Origin: CAZKWG01 sp964615375
GTDB taxonomy: Bacteria; Myxococcota_A; UBA796; CAZKWG01
Assembly (NCBI GenBank): GCA_964615375.1
Contig: CAZTOW010000091.1
Location: forward strand, 1-14,867
DNA length: 14,867 nucleotides
Direction of reading: 5' to 3'
The notes beneath the pieces were generated by a model that saw nothing but the letters and a program-made list of their open reading frames with translations, searched no databases and was not told the DNA's origin. The position numbers were made by a program, and so were the translations under genes. This document shows positions 8,501-13,682 of this stretch, in pieces (the first letter of the stretch is position 1; every line of letters begins with the position of its first letter).

Positions 8501-8683
8501 CATTGAGCGCGGCTCATGAGGAAGCGTGAAGCAGGCATGTCCCAGTGCTGAGGCCCAAGGCTCGTGGAACAGAGGCTGTTCGGGTAGCCATGGAGGGGGA
8601 GACATGACCACACCCGAATTCTGGATCACCCGTGCCACCCAGGTGAGCTTCTCTGCACTCCACTCAACAGGCTTGCCGGACAT
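2516..8683 (-). CDS. Giant double beta-propeller (WD40-like) protein with C-terminal GHKL/histidine-kinase-type ATPase
   Basis: The protein has about 2,055 residues from the chosen ATG and no signal peptide or membrane helix. Residues ~45-465 and ~695-1185 contain WD40-like blades, e.g. LLAVGTAEGELAVHRL, LLFSGLHDGGLRVWTL and ACNDGALRAWRTG. Residues ~1200-1885 are mainly helical and unrecognised. Residues ~1910-2050 are a GHKL ATPase: N-box LLGELIQNIDSYA (Glu1928, Asn1932) and glycine-rich lid SGASGMGLPMVAGI. The intervening G1 box is degenerate (LIWGPRPF, lacking the usual Asp). A His in SSHLANVLMAV (His1856) is a speculative phosphorylation site. The ATG at 8683-8681 is preferred over an in-frame TTG at 8728: it has GAAGGG 7 bases upstream and a -35/-10 pair whose -10 lies downstream of the TTG. 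It is the first gene of a coupled pair with the receiver-SIR2 gene. Likely role (inference): cytosolic sensor/ATPase controlling that partner. Confidence 0.75.
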   Translation of the reverse strand: MSGKPVEWSAEKLTWVARVIQNSGVVMSPPPWLPEQPLFHEPWASALGHACFTLPHEPRSMAIAPRARRVAVGSKDGSLLVVSRDDRGMWTPLRGVDRVWEDGPNIEERSAIRALAWLDENTLVVGAGAREWLILYLCEDGVTGIDSVPCEGLPEATPHALLRFEGAARLTPPGHWRVEVDVPTPLALGWTRGGPVHVLERLGAQFRARTMNPCELLKDWTQEPIVSATGSRQHLWVLGGDGTLNAYRPGLLNAAAERYRLAPPMEGERFRALSSCRVGLAVLTPSHAAFLPYALAQAWEPGHQTPSITLQDVDKDNLTDEGPNLFPKWTEAHSGVTCSVSWPLLSLGAERLQSGHRSDAPAGFMESDGNRPLVHVVVGRRDQNGLLARSWRLDRSADKTHPWKLERVARTIQLQGRRPVGNILHVRFASSGPDGPSWLVVASREGQLILSSLTPVKMLHAALVEELERQRKTSTSGNADLKAEQRTPLALIELKQLIDQHLPLDACAPSEVGHDPTDAREEWESRINQLDHHLASVADTDLRYLSARCARRLRDSLSVNADMPEVPQRSRALVQRYRDVVLCLMRRAHASTSMHPSTLARAAVGDIQEVISTPPGLMVVAQSSLNLFEEFLRKWFIKGKVQDIRPLGLRGLIRKSANCKVRLDQLAFETRLLGERVDHTWTGHPATNDTGTTRSLVRVRDICIQACNDGALRAWRTGSDRALLWAKAMHPSHESPLEFEQESVRLHHAADFTRRYHHGPYARALCALPIESDTVDTQTSKFAEFIVIVSFKGWREHNVDLAGTPDRAVEAHGPCLLLIRACAALEVGPDDLRDTIYVKQILVDRPNTEIYALATDSERLRPGDTLRLLAGMGGGSDERLIEYFTVTLEGDDGGMKLRVRHPSPATHTPKGGELTSTQSGTEKTAPRARSLHGPAYNPCSSLCYAPRSQTNWTSDLLFSGLHDGGLRVWTLTPGVRGAESVSDLSPSLLLAHRGAVWRVSFLPEAGEAHRGLLAVGTAEGELAVHRLQMTMDTDGTMSLSSTYLISTTLGDAITALLWFEMTPPPEKSAAAFTAGGAVKHLLALTQSGYASIYDVDLVTPLVAPSAQRERGAYRPRRFPGARVDRFRLPVAARAAVLGDVDPEDKHDSLQGLRSLLRFVVGDSVGGLHSFDLVMPLGSAQRWSYVERMRPNYGQPDTKSAQHNSVSPSLSACVGEALYIRRAWLRLIPLREPHMLQFALWHELKDAGQKLASELNQALERSPMHPPQDLGTHFATYRQVLEARVNELFSRRPLDHRPAKYAWEACAGTARRVLERVFRAELSSIWRADLIREAGELTLFAQDLSLRWLDQGVALRGRVLMHTFKHVFDWPDLLLLCWWPGRGQSGRPRKSAPEGEKLLPETLRQYRHDLVDVIIRPRLYYSDALVVLETLETLNRALWLAVAFRYTTREGQLLGGEIRFESRLPGGDDDASMEALTALVADIGRIRRADLDLGAPLSLAFARYFALTLALFPDRPLICAKIISEASLLEAPSDLCSSIELWLEQVIRQLVPMILSLKAGSAECENAQSSLKQIRAAKRAFSCYSRLGRRAGGAPPDVSRNGPGVATWSAVESRADEFTSEFKSHFRGKKAPPSDQERSFRYELAVVLEAIRLLDPLHHVEGSPQELIGPRHSWWYLSQNAASAPRPRHFRHSQAWLARLHELRETIRGLVRAPRSRVPVDPEGARGAVRTLTDDLNKAAQLCKEQIEVLYDSTQADLFQPERGLFIRLLDSWLQQIRTRSADADELLQLLGSYNRHAFRRGTDELMNVVIELIAQESPTWRAADTRGESASSITPEPRRLLRELEARATRLMESSHLANVLMAVALRERFGLRSSHEDSEERVSINALITLAGQIGGAHGLSLAMQGDAPDEGYLSGTLTIWEALLGELIQNIDSYACQPSCRELHMKCEDGGVLIWGPRPFSETLKAPQPSDGDKLRTIARSALSPRVRLAEDRSGASGMGLPMVAGICDLLGLKASVDLVDSRGQPSDLAPHNDLGTLLFAVRIERKEQVKGR

Positions 8684-8696
8684 TCGGAATCCCTTC
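8684..8696 (-). promoter_or_regulatory. Shine-Dalgarno site that sets the start of the propeller-GHKL gene
   Basis: On the minus strand GAAGGG (8691-8696) is followed by 7 bases (ATTCCGA) and then ATG at 8683. The upstream TTG candidate at 8728 lies before the predicted -10 box and so would not be in the transcript. Confidence 0.6.
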
Positions 8697-8707
8697 TTAA
8701 GAATTGA

Positions 8708-8736
8708 CCTATAGCTGGACCTGATCAATTAGGCAA
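8708..8736 (-). promoter_or_regulatory. Candidate sigma-70-type promoter of the two-gene system
   Basis: On the minus strand TTGCCT (8736-8731; 4 of 6 to TTGACA) is separated by exactly 17 bases from TATAGG (8713-8708; 4 of 6 to TATAAT). Transcription would start about 15-20 bases before the ATG at 8683, leaving just enough leader for the GAAGGG ribosome site. No clear operator palindrome was seen. Confidence 0.45.
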
Positions 8737-8793
8737 TCCCTTGGTGGTAGCGCCGCTCTCATATCTACTGCCCAGATGGTTCGGATCTTCAGG

Positions 8794-8827
8794 TTGACGT
8801 GCGTTCTCTGGTAGACTGTGCTATAGG
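8794..8827 (+). promoter_or_regulatory. Weak promoter candidate for tRNA-Arg
   Basis: TTGACG (8794-8799) and TATAGG (8822-8827) lie just upstream of the tRNA, but the 22-base spacer is too long. The overlapping TGCTAT (8819-8824) gives 19 bases with a poorer match. A tRNA promoter is expected here; the exact elements are uncertain. The rest of 8737-8836 shows nothing else recognisable. Confidence 0.25.
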
Positions 8828-8836
8828 CATGTAGCT

Positions 8837-8910
8837 CGGGGCGTAGCTCAACTGGATAGAGCACCGGACTTCGGATCCGGGGGTTGCGAGTTCGACTCTT
8901 GCCGCCCCGG
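8837..8910 (+). tRNA. tRNA-Arg (anticodon TCG)
   Basis: A full cloverleaf can be drawn. The acceptor stem is CGGGGCG paired with CGCCCCG (7 of 7), followed by T8-A9. The D-arm is GCTC...GAGC. The anticodon stem CCGGA/TCCGG has loop CTTCGGA, giving anticodon TCG (Arg, codon CGA). The variable loop is 5 bases, the T-arm is GCGAG/CTTGC with loop TTCGACT, and the discriminator is G. CCA is not encoded. The gene sits at the edge of the low-GC island, with its 5' end facing the island. Confidence 0.93.
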
Positions 8911-8935
8911 CCTGTATTTCCTACCCTCCGGCGTT

Positions 8936-8954
8936 CGGACCGCTTCGCGGTCCG
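8936..8954. repeat. Perfect 8-bp hairpin next to the assembly gap
   Basis: CGGACCGC-TTC-GCGGTCCG forms a perfect 8-bp stem with a 3-base loop, 26 bases after the tRNA. No T-run follows, so it is not a canonical intrinsic terminator, though it might still help end or process the tRNA transcript. It is part of a GC-rich repeat zone that leads into the Ns. Confidence 0.6.
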
Positions 8955-9095
8955 GCCTCCGGGTCGCGCTCCGCGCGCNNNNNNNNNNNNNNNNNNNNNN
9001 NNNNNNNNNNNNNNNNNNNNNNNNNNNNNNNNNNNNNNNNNNNNNNNNNNNNNNNNNNNNNNNNNNNNNNNNNNNNNNCGGCCTCCGGGTCGCGC
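8953..9095. repeat. 17-bp direct repeat flanking the N-gap, probably a collapsed tandem repeat
   Basis: CGGCCTCCGGGTCGCGC occurs exactly at 8953-8969 and again at 9079-9095, on either side of the 100 Ns. The repeat and the adjoining hairpin suggest an array of short GC-rich repeats that the assembler could not bridge. A second short palindrome, CGCCAG-T-CTGGCG, follows at 9095-9107. No coding sequence is visible between the tRNA and 9155. Confidence 0.55.
8979..9078. other. Assembly gap (100 Ns)
   Basis: There are exactly 100 N characters, the conventional placeholder for a gap of unknown size. The physical distance between the tRNA and the next gene is therefore not known, and any gene inside the gap is missing from this annotation. 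Confidence 0.99.
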
Positions 9096-9125
9096 GCCAG
9101 TCTGGCGGCCTCGTCTGAAAACGGT

Positions 9126-9150
9126 TAGACTCCCCGCCTCAAACGGGGGG
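9126..9150 (+). promoter_or_regulatory. Leader of the DUF6544-like gene: -10-like TAGACT, small hairpin and G-rich ribosome site
   Basis: TAGACT at 9126-9131 could be a -10 element. It is followed by CCCCG (9132-9136), a 7-base loop and CGGGG (9144-9148). The second arm contains most of the G-run (9145-9150), which is the only plausible Shine-Dalgarno and lies 4 bases before ATG 9155. The ribosome site could thus be partly masked by the stem. Regulation is inference. Confidence 0.3.
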
Positions 9151-9154
9151 AATC

Positions 9155-10258
9155 ATGCGAGCGGCCTTCACGGTCGTGCTCATCGCGCACGGCCTCATCC
9201 ACCTCCTGGGCTTCGCCAAGGCCTTCGGTCTGGCTGAGCTCCCACAGCTCACGATCCCCATCTCTCGCCCGATGGGCGCGCTCTGGCTCGCGGCGGCGCT
9301 GCTCCTCCTCGCCGCCGCGGCCTCCCTGCTGTGGGCCCCCCAGACCTTCTGGATCCTGGGCGGCCTCGCCGTCCTCGCCTCCCAGGTCGCCATCCTCTCC
9401 TCCTGGAAGGACGCGCGCTTCGGGACGATCCCGAACCTGATCCTGCTCGCCACGGCGATCTACGCCGCCTTCGCCTGGGGGCCCTTCGGCCTGCGCGCGG
9501 AGTACCAGGGGCTGAGCGAGGCGGCGCGCGCTCACGCCCAGGCCGGGGCGACCATCACCGAGGCGGATCTGGCTCCGCTGCCCGAGCCGATCGCGCGCTA
9601 CCTGCGCTACGCGGGGGTGGTGGGCACGCCCCAGGTCTCGGCCTTCCGAGCCCGCATGCGCGGCCGGATCCGCGGCGCGGCGGAGGCGCCCTGGATGTCC
9701 TTCACGGCAGAGCAGCACAACACCTACGACCCGCCCCGGCGCAGCTTCTGGATGGAGGCGACGCGGGGCGGGCTGCCGGTGGACGTGCTGCACGTCTATG
9801 ACGACACGGGCGCCAGCATGCGCGTCCGTCTGCTCTCGATGTTCACGATGGTAGAGCAGCGGGGCCCAGTGATGACGGGCGCGGAGACGGTCACGCTGCT
9901 CAACGACATGGCCATCCTCGCCCCCGCCCGCCTGCTGGAGCCGGGCATCCAGTGGCGGAGCGTGGACGCGCGCTCGGCGGAGGCCACCTTCACGAACGGG
10001 GATCACACCGTCCGCGCGACTCTGGTGGTGGACGAGGCAGGCGCGCTGGTGGACTTCTGGTCGGACGACCGCCCCTCCCTGTCCGCCGACGGGCAGGGCT
10101 TCGATCGCCAGCGCTGGTCCACGCCGCTGCGAGACTACGCTCAGCAGGGGCCCTACCGGCTGGCGACGGCCGGAGAGGCCCGCTACGCGGCGCCGAGCGG
10201 GGCCTACGCCTACCTGGAGCTGGAGGGTATCGAGGTGCAGGTGCTCCCCACACCCTGA
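9155..10258 (+). CDS. DUF6544-like protein with an N-terminal membrane domain
   Basis: The protein has 367 residues. The N-terminal ~110 contain four likely membrane helices (about 4-24, 40-60, 64-83 and 92-110). The soluble remainder begins with LPEPIARYLRYAGVVG (142-157) and continues with features I associate with DUF6544-type proteins, such as the WMSFTAEQ and TLLNDM segments, and WSTPLRDYA near the end. The biochemical function of that family is unknown to me. The ATG follows a G-run at 9145-9150. The methyltransferase gene follows on the same strand after 39 bases, so the two may be co-transcribed, although a promoter-like TATCT in that spacer leaves this open. The family call is from memory of the motif pattern. 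Confidence 0.6.
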   Translation: MRAAFTVVLIAHGLIHLLGFAKAFGLAELPQLTIPISRPMGALWLAAALLLLAAAASLLWAPQTFWILGGLAVLASQVAILSSWKDARFGTIPNLILLATAIYAAFAWGPFGLRAEYQGLSEAARAHAQAGATITEADLAPLPEPIARYLRYAGVVGTPQVSAFRARMRGRIRGAAEAPWMSFTAEQHNTYDPPRRSFWMEATRGGLPVDVLHVYDDTGASMRVRLLSMFTMVEQRGPVMTGAETVTLLNDMAILAPARLLEPGIQWRSVDARSAEATFTNGDHTVRATLVVDEAGALVDFWSDDRPSLSADGQGFDRQRWSTPLRDYAQQGPYRLATAGEARYAAPSGAYAYLELEGIEVQVLPTP

Positions 10259-10297
10259 GCCCCTGGGCTCGCGGCTCCGACCGGGCTATCTGCGGGC

Positions 10298-11317
10298 ATG
10301 TCCCTCTCCATCTCGCTCGCCGAGCGCGGCCTCGTCCCCACCCCGCTGATCCGCCTGGGCGTCCGCCAGATCCTGCGCGCCCGCCTCGCCGAGCAGGCCG
10401 CGCGCTCGCCCGAGGACCAGGCGCGCTGGCTCGACGCGCTGGGCAGCGGCCCGGTGGCGCTGGTCCCGCAGGAGGCCAACCGCCAGCATTACGAGGTCCC
10501 CCCGGCCTTCTTCGAGCGCGTGCTGGGCCGCCGCCTTAAGTACTCCTGCGCGCTGTGGGAGGAGGGGGTCACGGACCTGGACGCGGCGGAGGAGGCCATG
10601 CTCGCGCGCACGGTGGAGCGCGCCGGGCTGGAGGACGGGCACCGCGTCCTGGAGCTGGGCTGCGGCTGGGGGAGCCTGAGCCTGTACATGGCTGAGCGGC
10701 TCCCGAAGAGCCGGATCCTGGCGGTCTCCAACTCAGGGCCCCAGCGGGCCTTCATCCAGGCGCGCGCCGAGCGCCTGGGCCTGAGGAACCTCGAGGTGCG
10801 CACGGCGGACATGAACGAGTTCCAGCCTGGAGACCGCTTCGACCGTGTGGTCTCGGTGGAGATGTTCGAGCACATGCGCAACTGGGTAGAGCTGCTCCGC
10901 CGGGTCCGGGGCTGGCTGCACGATGATGGATGCATGTTCATGCACGTATTTGTACATCGACGTTACACCTACCCTTACGAGGATGCGGGCGACGACGACT
11001 GGATGGCGCGCCACTTCTTCTCTGGCGGGATGATGCCCAGCCACACGCTGCTGGACCAGCTCCCGATCCCGTTCGCGGTCGCCGAGCGCTGGTGGGTGCC
11101 CGGCACGCACTACGCGCGCACCAGCGAGGCCTGGCTCCAGCGCCTGGACACCCAGGAGCGGAAGGTGATCGCGCTCTTCGCCCGGGATCTCGGGGCCGCC
11201 GAGGCGCGGCGGGCCTTCCACCGCTGGCGCATCTTCTTCCTGGCCTGCGCCGAGCTCTTCGCCTGGGAGGGCGGCGAGAGCTGGGGCGTGACCCACCAGC
11301 GCCTCAGCCCGCGCTGA
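10298..11317 (+). CDS. SAM-dependent methyltransferase of the cyclopropane-fatty-acid synthase / coclaurine N-methyltransferase type
   Basis: This 339-residue protein has a class I methyltransferase fold. NRQHYEVPPAFFERVLG (61-77) is the substrate-side lead-in typical of CFA-synthase relatives, VLELGCGWGSLSLYMAE (117-133) is the SAM-binding motif I, and SVEMFEHMRN (186-195) and THYARTSEAW (270-279) match conserved CFA-synthase-type segments. His216 and His220 follow the sixth strand. Known relatives methylate lipid double bonds (forming cyclopropane rings) or amines. Its moderate length and these motif variants look to me closer to the N-methyltransferase-like branch, but the substrate cannot be read from sequence. 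The 3' end overlaps the convergent TPR gene by 14 bases. No strong Shine-Dalgarno precedes the ATG. Confidence 0.8.
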   Translation: MSLSISLAERGLVPTPLIRLGVRQILRARLAEQAARSPEDQARWLDALGSGPVALVPQEANRQHYEVPPAFFERVLGRRLKYSCALWEEGVTDLDAAEEAMLARTVERAGLEDGHRVLELGCGWGSLSLYMAERLPKSRILAVSNSGPQRAFIQARAERLGLRNLEVRTADMNEFQPGDRFDRVVSVEMFEHMRNWVELLRRVRGWLHDDGCMFMHVFVHRRYTYPYEDAGDDDWMARHFFSGGMMPSHTLLDQLPIPFAVAERWWVPGTHYARTSEAWLQRLDTQERKVIALFARDLGAAEARRAFHRWRIFFLACAELFAWEGGESWGVTHQRLSPR

Positions 11318-13478
11318 GCAGCCCCGCCGTCAGCGCGCTCAGGCCCGCGCGCAGCGCCTCGTCCTCCGGCGGCAGCGTGGGCTGCAGCAGGTCCAGCATG
11401 CTCTTCAACAGGGGGAGCGCCCACCAGATCTCGGCGTCCTCCAGGGCCTCCGGCAGGATCCGCAGCGCCTCGGCCAGCGCGAGCGCGTCCGCGCGGGTGC
11501 GGGCGATCCCCAGCCAGGCTCGGAGGCGCAGCGGGGCGGGGGCCAGCAGGCCGTCCCCGGTCTCCAGGAGGGCCAGCGCCTGGGCGTAGGCCTCGGCCGC
11601 CTCCTCCTGACGCTCCAGCGCGAGGCAGGCGCGCCCGGCGAGCAGGGCCATCTCCAGCAGGGTGTCACCGTCCCCCGTGCTGACCGCGAGCTCAATCCCG
11701 GCGTTGATCCTCGCGTCCGCGGTCGATCCGTCCCCCAGCTCCGCCGCCAGCACCCCGAGCCAGGCCAGCAGCCGCGCCCGGACGGTCTCGCGCTCGGCCG
11801 CGGGGTGTTGCAGGAGCCCGAGGAGCTGCTCCTCCGCCGCGCCCCGGTCCCCGGCCCGCCAGGCCGAGAGCGCGAGGCCCAGCCGCGCCTGGAAGACGTC
11901 CGGGTCGTCCGCCACCCGCTCGCGGAGCCGGAGCGCCTGCCCGAAGGCCTCGCGCGCGCCTGCCGCGTCCCCGAGCCTGTAGCACAGGTCGCCGACCTCC
12001 ATGGCGAACAGATCCGCGTACAGCGCAGAGAGGCGCGCCGTCGCCGCCGCCAGCCCGGCCCGCGCCTGGTCCAGCGCCTCCCGAAGCCGCCGCTCCCGCC
12101 GGGCGATGGCGATGGCCTTCATGCGGGGGACGGGCCCCACCTCGCCCAGCACGCGCCGGTCGGCCTCCTCCAGGAGGGCGTGCCAACGCCGCGCCTCGTC
12201 GAGCCGGCCGCCCTCCAGGGTCATGCGCGTGAGGTTGTCGTAGAGCACGGCGCGGGTGGGCTCCACCTCGTTGGCCGGCACGCCCGGGCCCTGCGCCTGG
12301 TCCAGCAGGGCCAGCGCGTCCAGCTCGTCGTTGATGGCGGCGTCCAGGGCGCGGCGGCGGATGTGCAGATAGGCCCGACCGTTCAGGGCCCAGGCCCGCA
12401 GCCACCCGGCCTGCCCGGGGGGCAGGGTGGGGTCCGCGGCGGCGGCCAGGCTCTCCTCGGCGAAGGTGTCCGCGTCGCCCAGCGCGCCCTTTCGACGCCC
12501 CGTGTTGATGACGAGACGGTAGAGCAGGTGGCTCTGCCAGGCGGGGGAGGGGAGCAGCGCGCGGGCGGCGAGGAGGTGGCGCTCCAGCAGGGCGGCCAGC
12601 TCCAGGTTGCCCTCTCCGCGGACCTGACGGTTGTAGGCGGACAGGGCCGCGAGCGCGTGCAGCTCGCCGAGCTCCTCGGAGGGGAGGGGAGGCTCGCGCT
12701 CCAGGAGCGCCAGGGCCAGGCGCAGCGCGACCGTGAACCCGAAGCAACGGAAGCAGCCGCGCACCGCCTCCAACACGACGCGCGCGCCCTCGAGGTCCTG
12801 TGGGGCGTCCGCCGGCGCGTCCAGGAGCGCCCAGGCGCGGAGCTCGGGCGCCGGATCCAGTTGGCTCAGCGCCGCGGGTTGGGTCGGGAGCGCGTCGGAG
12901 CTATCGCCCACCGTCACCAGCGACACGTCGGGGTTGGCCTGCAGCAGCAGCAGGCTCAGGATGGTGTCGTCGACGCTGCGCTGCCACAGCGGCTCCAGGC
13001 GCTCCGTGTCCTCCGGGTCGCCCAGCCAGAGCGGCGTCCCGCTCGCGCGCGCGGCCCCGACCAGCACCTCCAGCTCCATCGTCGAGAGCCAGAGCGCGTC
13101 GGGGACGACCACCGCGAGCCCAGCCTCGCGGAGCAGCGGGACGAGCAACGCATGCCAGGCGTTCTGCAGGTCCCCGAAGACCATCGGGTTGTGGGTCATG
13201 AACCCGTCGAGCGCCGCCGCCGCGCGCTCCCGGCGCGCCCGACCCTCGGCGTCGAGCCCCGGCTCCAGGCCGCTCAGGCACAGGGAGAGCGGGCCCGGAT
13301 CGGCGAGCGCCAGCACGCGCTCCACGCCGACGCGAGCTTCCAAGGCGCCCAGGAGGACGCGGAGAGCTCCCCAGGGGAGCGGCTGATCCGGCGCAGAGAC
13401 GAACACCCGATCCGGCCCCGGGGCGAGCTCGGGGCAGGACCGGAGGAGCGAGCGGCTGGCGCGACAGACCCGGATCAT
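11304..13478 (-). CDS. TPR-solenoid protein with an N-terminal domain of uncertain identity
   Basis: The protein has 724 residues and is very rich in Ala and Leu. From about residue 230 to the end it is a run of paired helices with TPR-like spacing, for example GDAAGAREAFGQALRLRE and RQEEAAEAYAQALALLE, suggesting a protein-protein interaction scaffold. Residues ~1-200 alternate hydrophobic strands and helices. LAVVVPDALWLSTMELEVL (about 121-139) resembles the Walker-B-to-helix region of STAND/LuxR-type ATPases, but no P-loop is visible, so this may be a nucleotide-independent remnant or an unrelated fold. No signal peptide is apparent. It lies 25 bases downstream of a 57-residue peptide gene on the same strand, with GGGAGCG before the ATG, suggesting an operon. 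Function unknown. Confidence 0.7.
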   Translation of the reverse strand: MIRVCRASRSLLRSCPELAPGPDRVFVSAPDQPLPWGALRVLLGALEARVGVERVLALADPGPLSLCLSGLEPGLDAEGRARRERAAAALDGFMTHNPMVFGDLQNAWHALLVPLLREAGLAVVVPDALWLSTMELEVLVGAARASGTPLWLGDPEDTERLEPLWQRSVDDTILSLLLLQANPDVSLVTVGDSSDALPTQPAALSQLDPAPELRAWALLDAPADAPQDLEGARVVLEAVRGCFRCFGFTVALRLALALLEREPPLPSEELGELHALAALSAYNRQVRGEGNLELAALLERHLLAARALLPSPAWQSHLLYRLVINTGRRKGALGDADTFAEESLAAAADPTLPPGQAGWLRAWALNGRAYLHIRRRALDAAINDELDALALLDQAQGPGVPANEVEPTRAVLYDNLTRMTLEGGRLDEARRWHALLEEADRRVLGEVGPVPRMKAIAIARRERRLREALDQARAGLAAATARLSALYADLFAMEVGDLCYRLGDAAGAREAFGQALRLRERVADDPDVFQARLGLALSAWRAGDRGAAEEQLLGLLQHPAAERETVRARLLAWLGVLAAELGDGSTADARINAGIELAVSTGDGDTLLEMALLAGRACLALERQEEAAEAYAQALALLETGDGLLAPAPLRLRAWLGIARTRADALALAEALRILPEALEDAEIWWALPLLKSMLDLLQPTLPPEDEALRAGLSALTAGLLSAG

Positions 13479-13503
13479 CGGCGCTCCCGCGACAGCCGGA
13501 GGA

Positions 13504-13677
13504 TCAGTACTTCACGCCGAGGTACACACCCTTGTAGCTGCCCCAGCCGCTGACGTCGTAGTTGACGCCGCCGGCGCGCAGGCCGGACTTGACGGTCATG
13601 CCCTGGGCGCGGACGCCGAGGTTGGCGTCGCTGCTGCGGGACTGGACGGCGGCGGGGGTGAGCGCACGGAGGTTCAT
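13504..13677 (-). CDS. 57-residue peptide with an internal G[VL]RA[QG]G repeat, upstream of the TPR gene
   Basis: The ATG at 13677-13675 is chosen because GGAAAGAGAGG ends 5 bases before it; an upstream in-frame start at 13782 would ignore this site. The C-terminal half has two tandem motifs, GVRAQGMTVKS (21-31) and GLRAGGVNYDVS (32-43), followed by a Gly/Tyr-rich tail, GWGSYKGVYLGVKY (44-57). There is no Cys, signal peptide or membrane helix. The KSGLRAGG segment recalls short, uncharacterised peptides in several bacterial phyla, some of which may be RiPP precursors, but that is an impression rather than a search result. No modifying enzyme or transporter is in the window apart from the adjacent TPR protein. 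Likely co-transcribed with the TPR gene 25 bases downstream. Confidence 0.6.
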   Translation of the reverse strand: MNLRALTPAAVQSRSSDANLGVRAQGMTVKSGLRAGGVNYDVSGWGSYKGVYLGVKY

Positions 13678-13682
13678 CGGGG

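Larger units (their letters stand above)
549..8830. other. Low-GC accessory island carrying the coupled ATPase/SIR2 gene pair
   Basis: Sampled 60-base lines inside the block have 31 GC (2041-2100) and 32 GC (6001-6060), against 45 (121-180) and 48 (11581-11640) in flanking genes. The left change falls between the glycosyltransferase start (518) and the SIR2-like stop (549); the right one falls between the ATPase start (8683) and the tRNA-Arg gene. Both island genes share this composition, so they were probably acquired together. No integrase, transposase or flanking direct repeat was seen, so the route of acquisition is unknown and the limits are approximate. Confidence 0.6.

Noticed and set aside
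549..8683. Classification as a vWA-MoxR-VMAP, Thoeris or AVAST system
   Set aside because: No vWA, MoxR, TIR or STAND NTPase domain is visible, and the domain combination differs from each.
8837..8910. tRNA-Arg as a classical attachment site for the island
   Set aside because: Integration normally duplicates the tRNA 3' end on the far side of the element. The island lies on the 5' side, and no copy of the tRNA 3' sequence or integrase gene was seen near 519-560.
8936..8954. Rho-independent terminator after the tRNA
   Set aside because: The stem is strong but no T-run follows on either strand; kept only as a hairpin repeat.
8953..9095. CRISPR array at the repeat-flanked gap
   Set aside because: Only two 17-base copies are visible, with no regular spacer and no cas genes in the window.
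9125..10006. Minus-strand open frame of 293 codons opposite the DUF6544-like gene
   Set aside because: Composition is Arg/Gly/Glu/Ala-rich without domains. The plus-strand frame has membrane helices and family motifs, so this is a shadow.
11805..13553. Long plus-strand open frame (582 codons) opposite the TPR gene
   Set aside because: It is Arg/Gln/Glu/His-rich low-complexity sequence with no domain pattern, lies wholly antisense to the TPR and peptide genes, and is the typical shadow frame of very GC-rich coding DNA.
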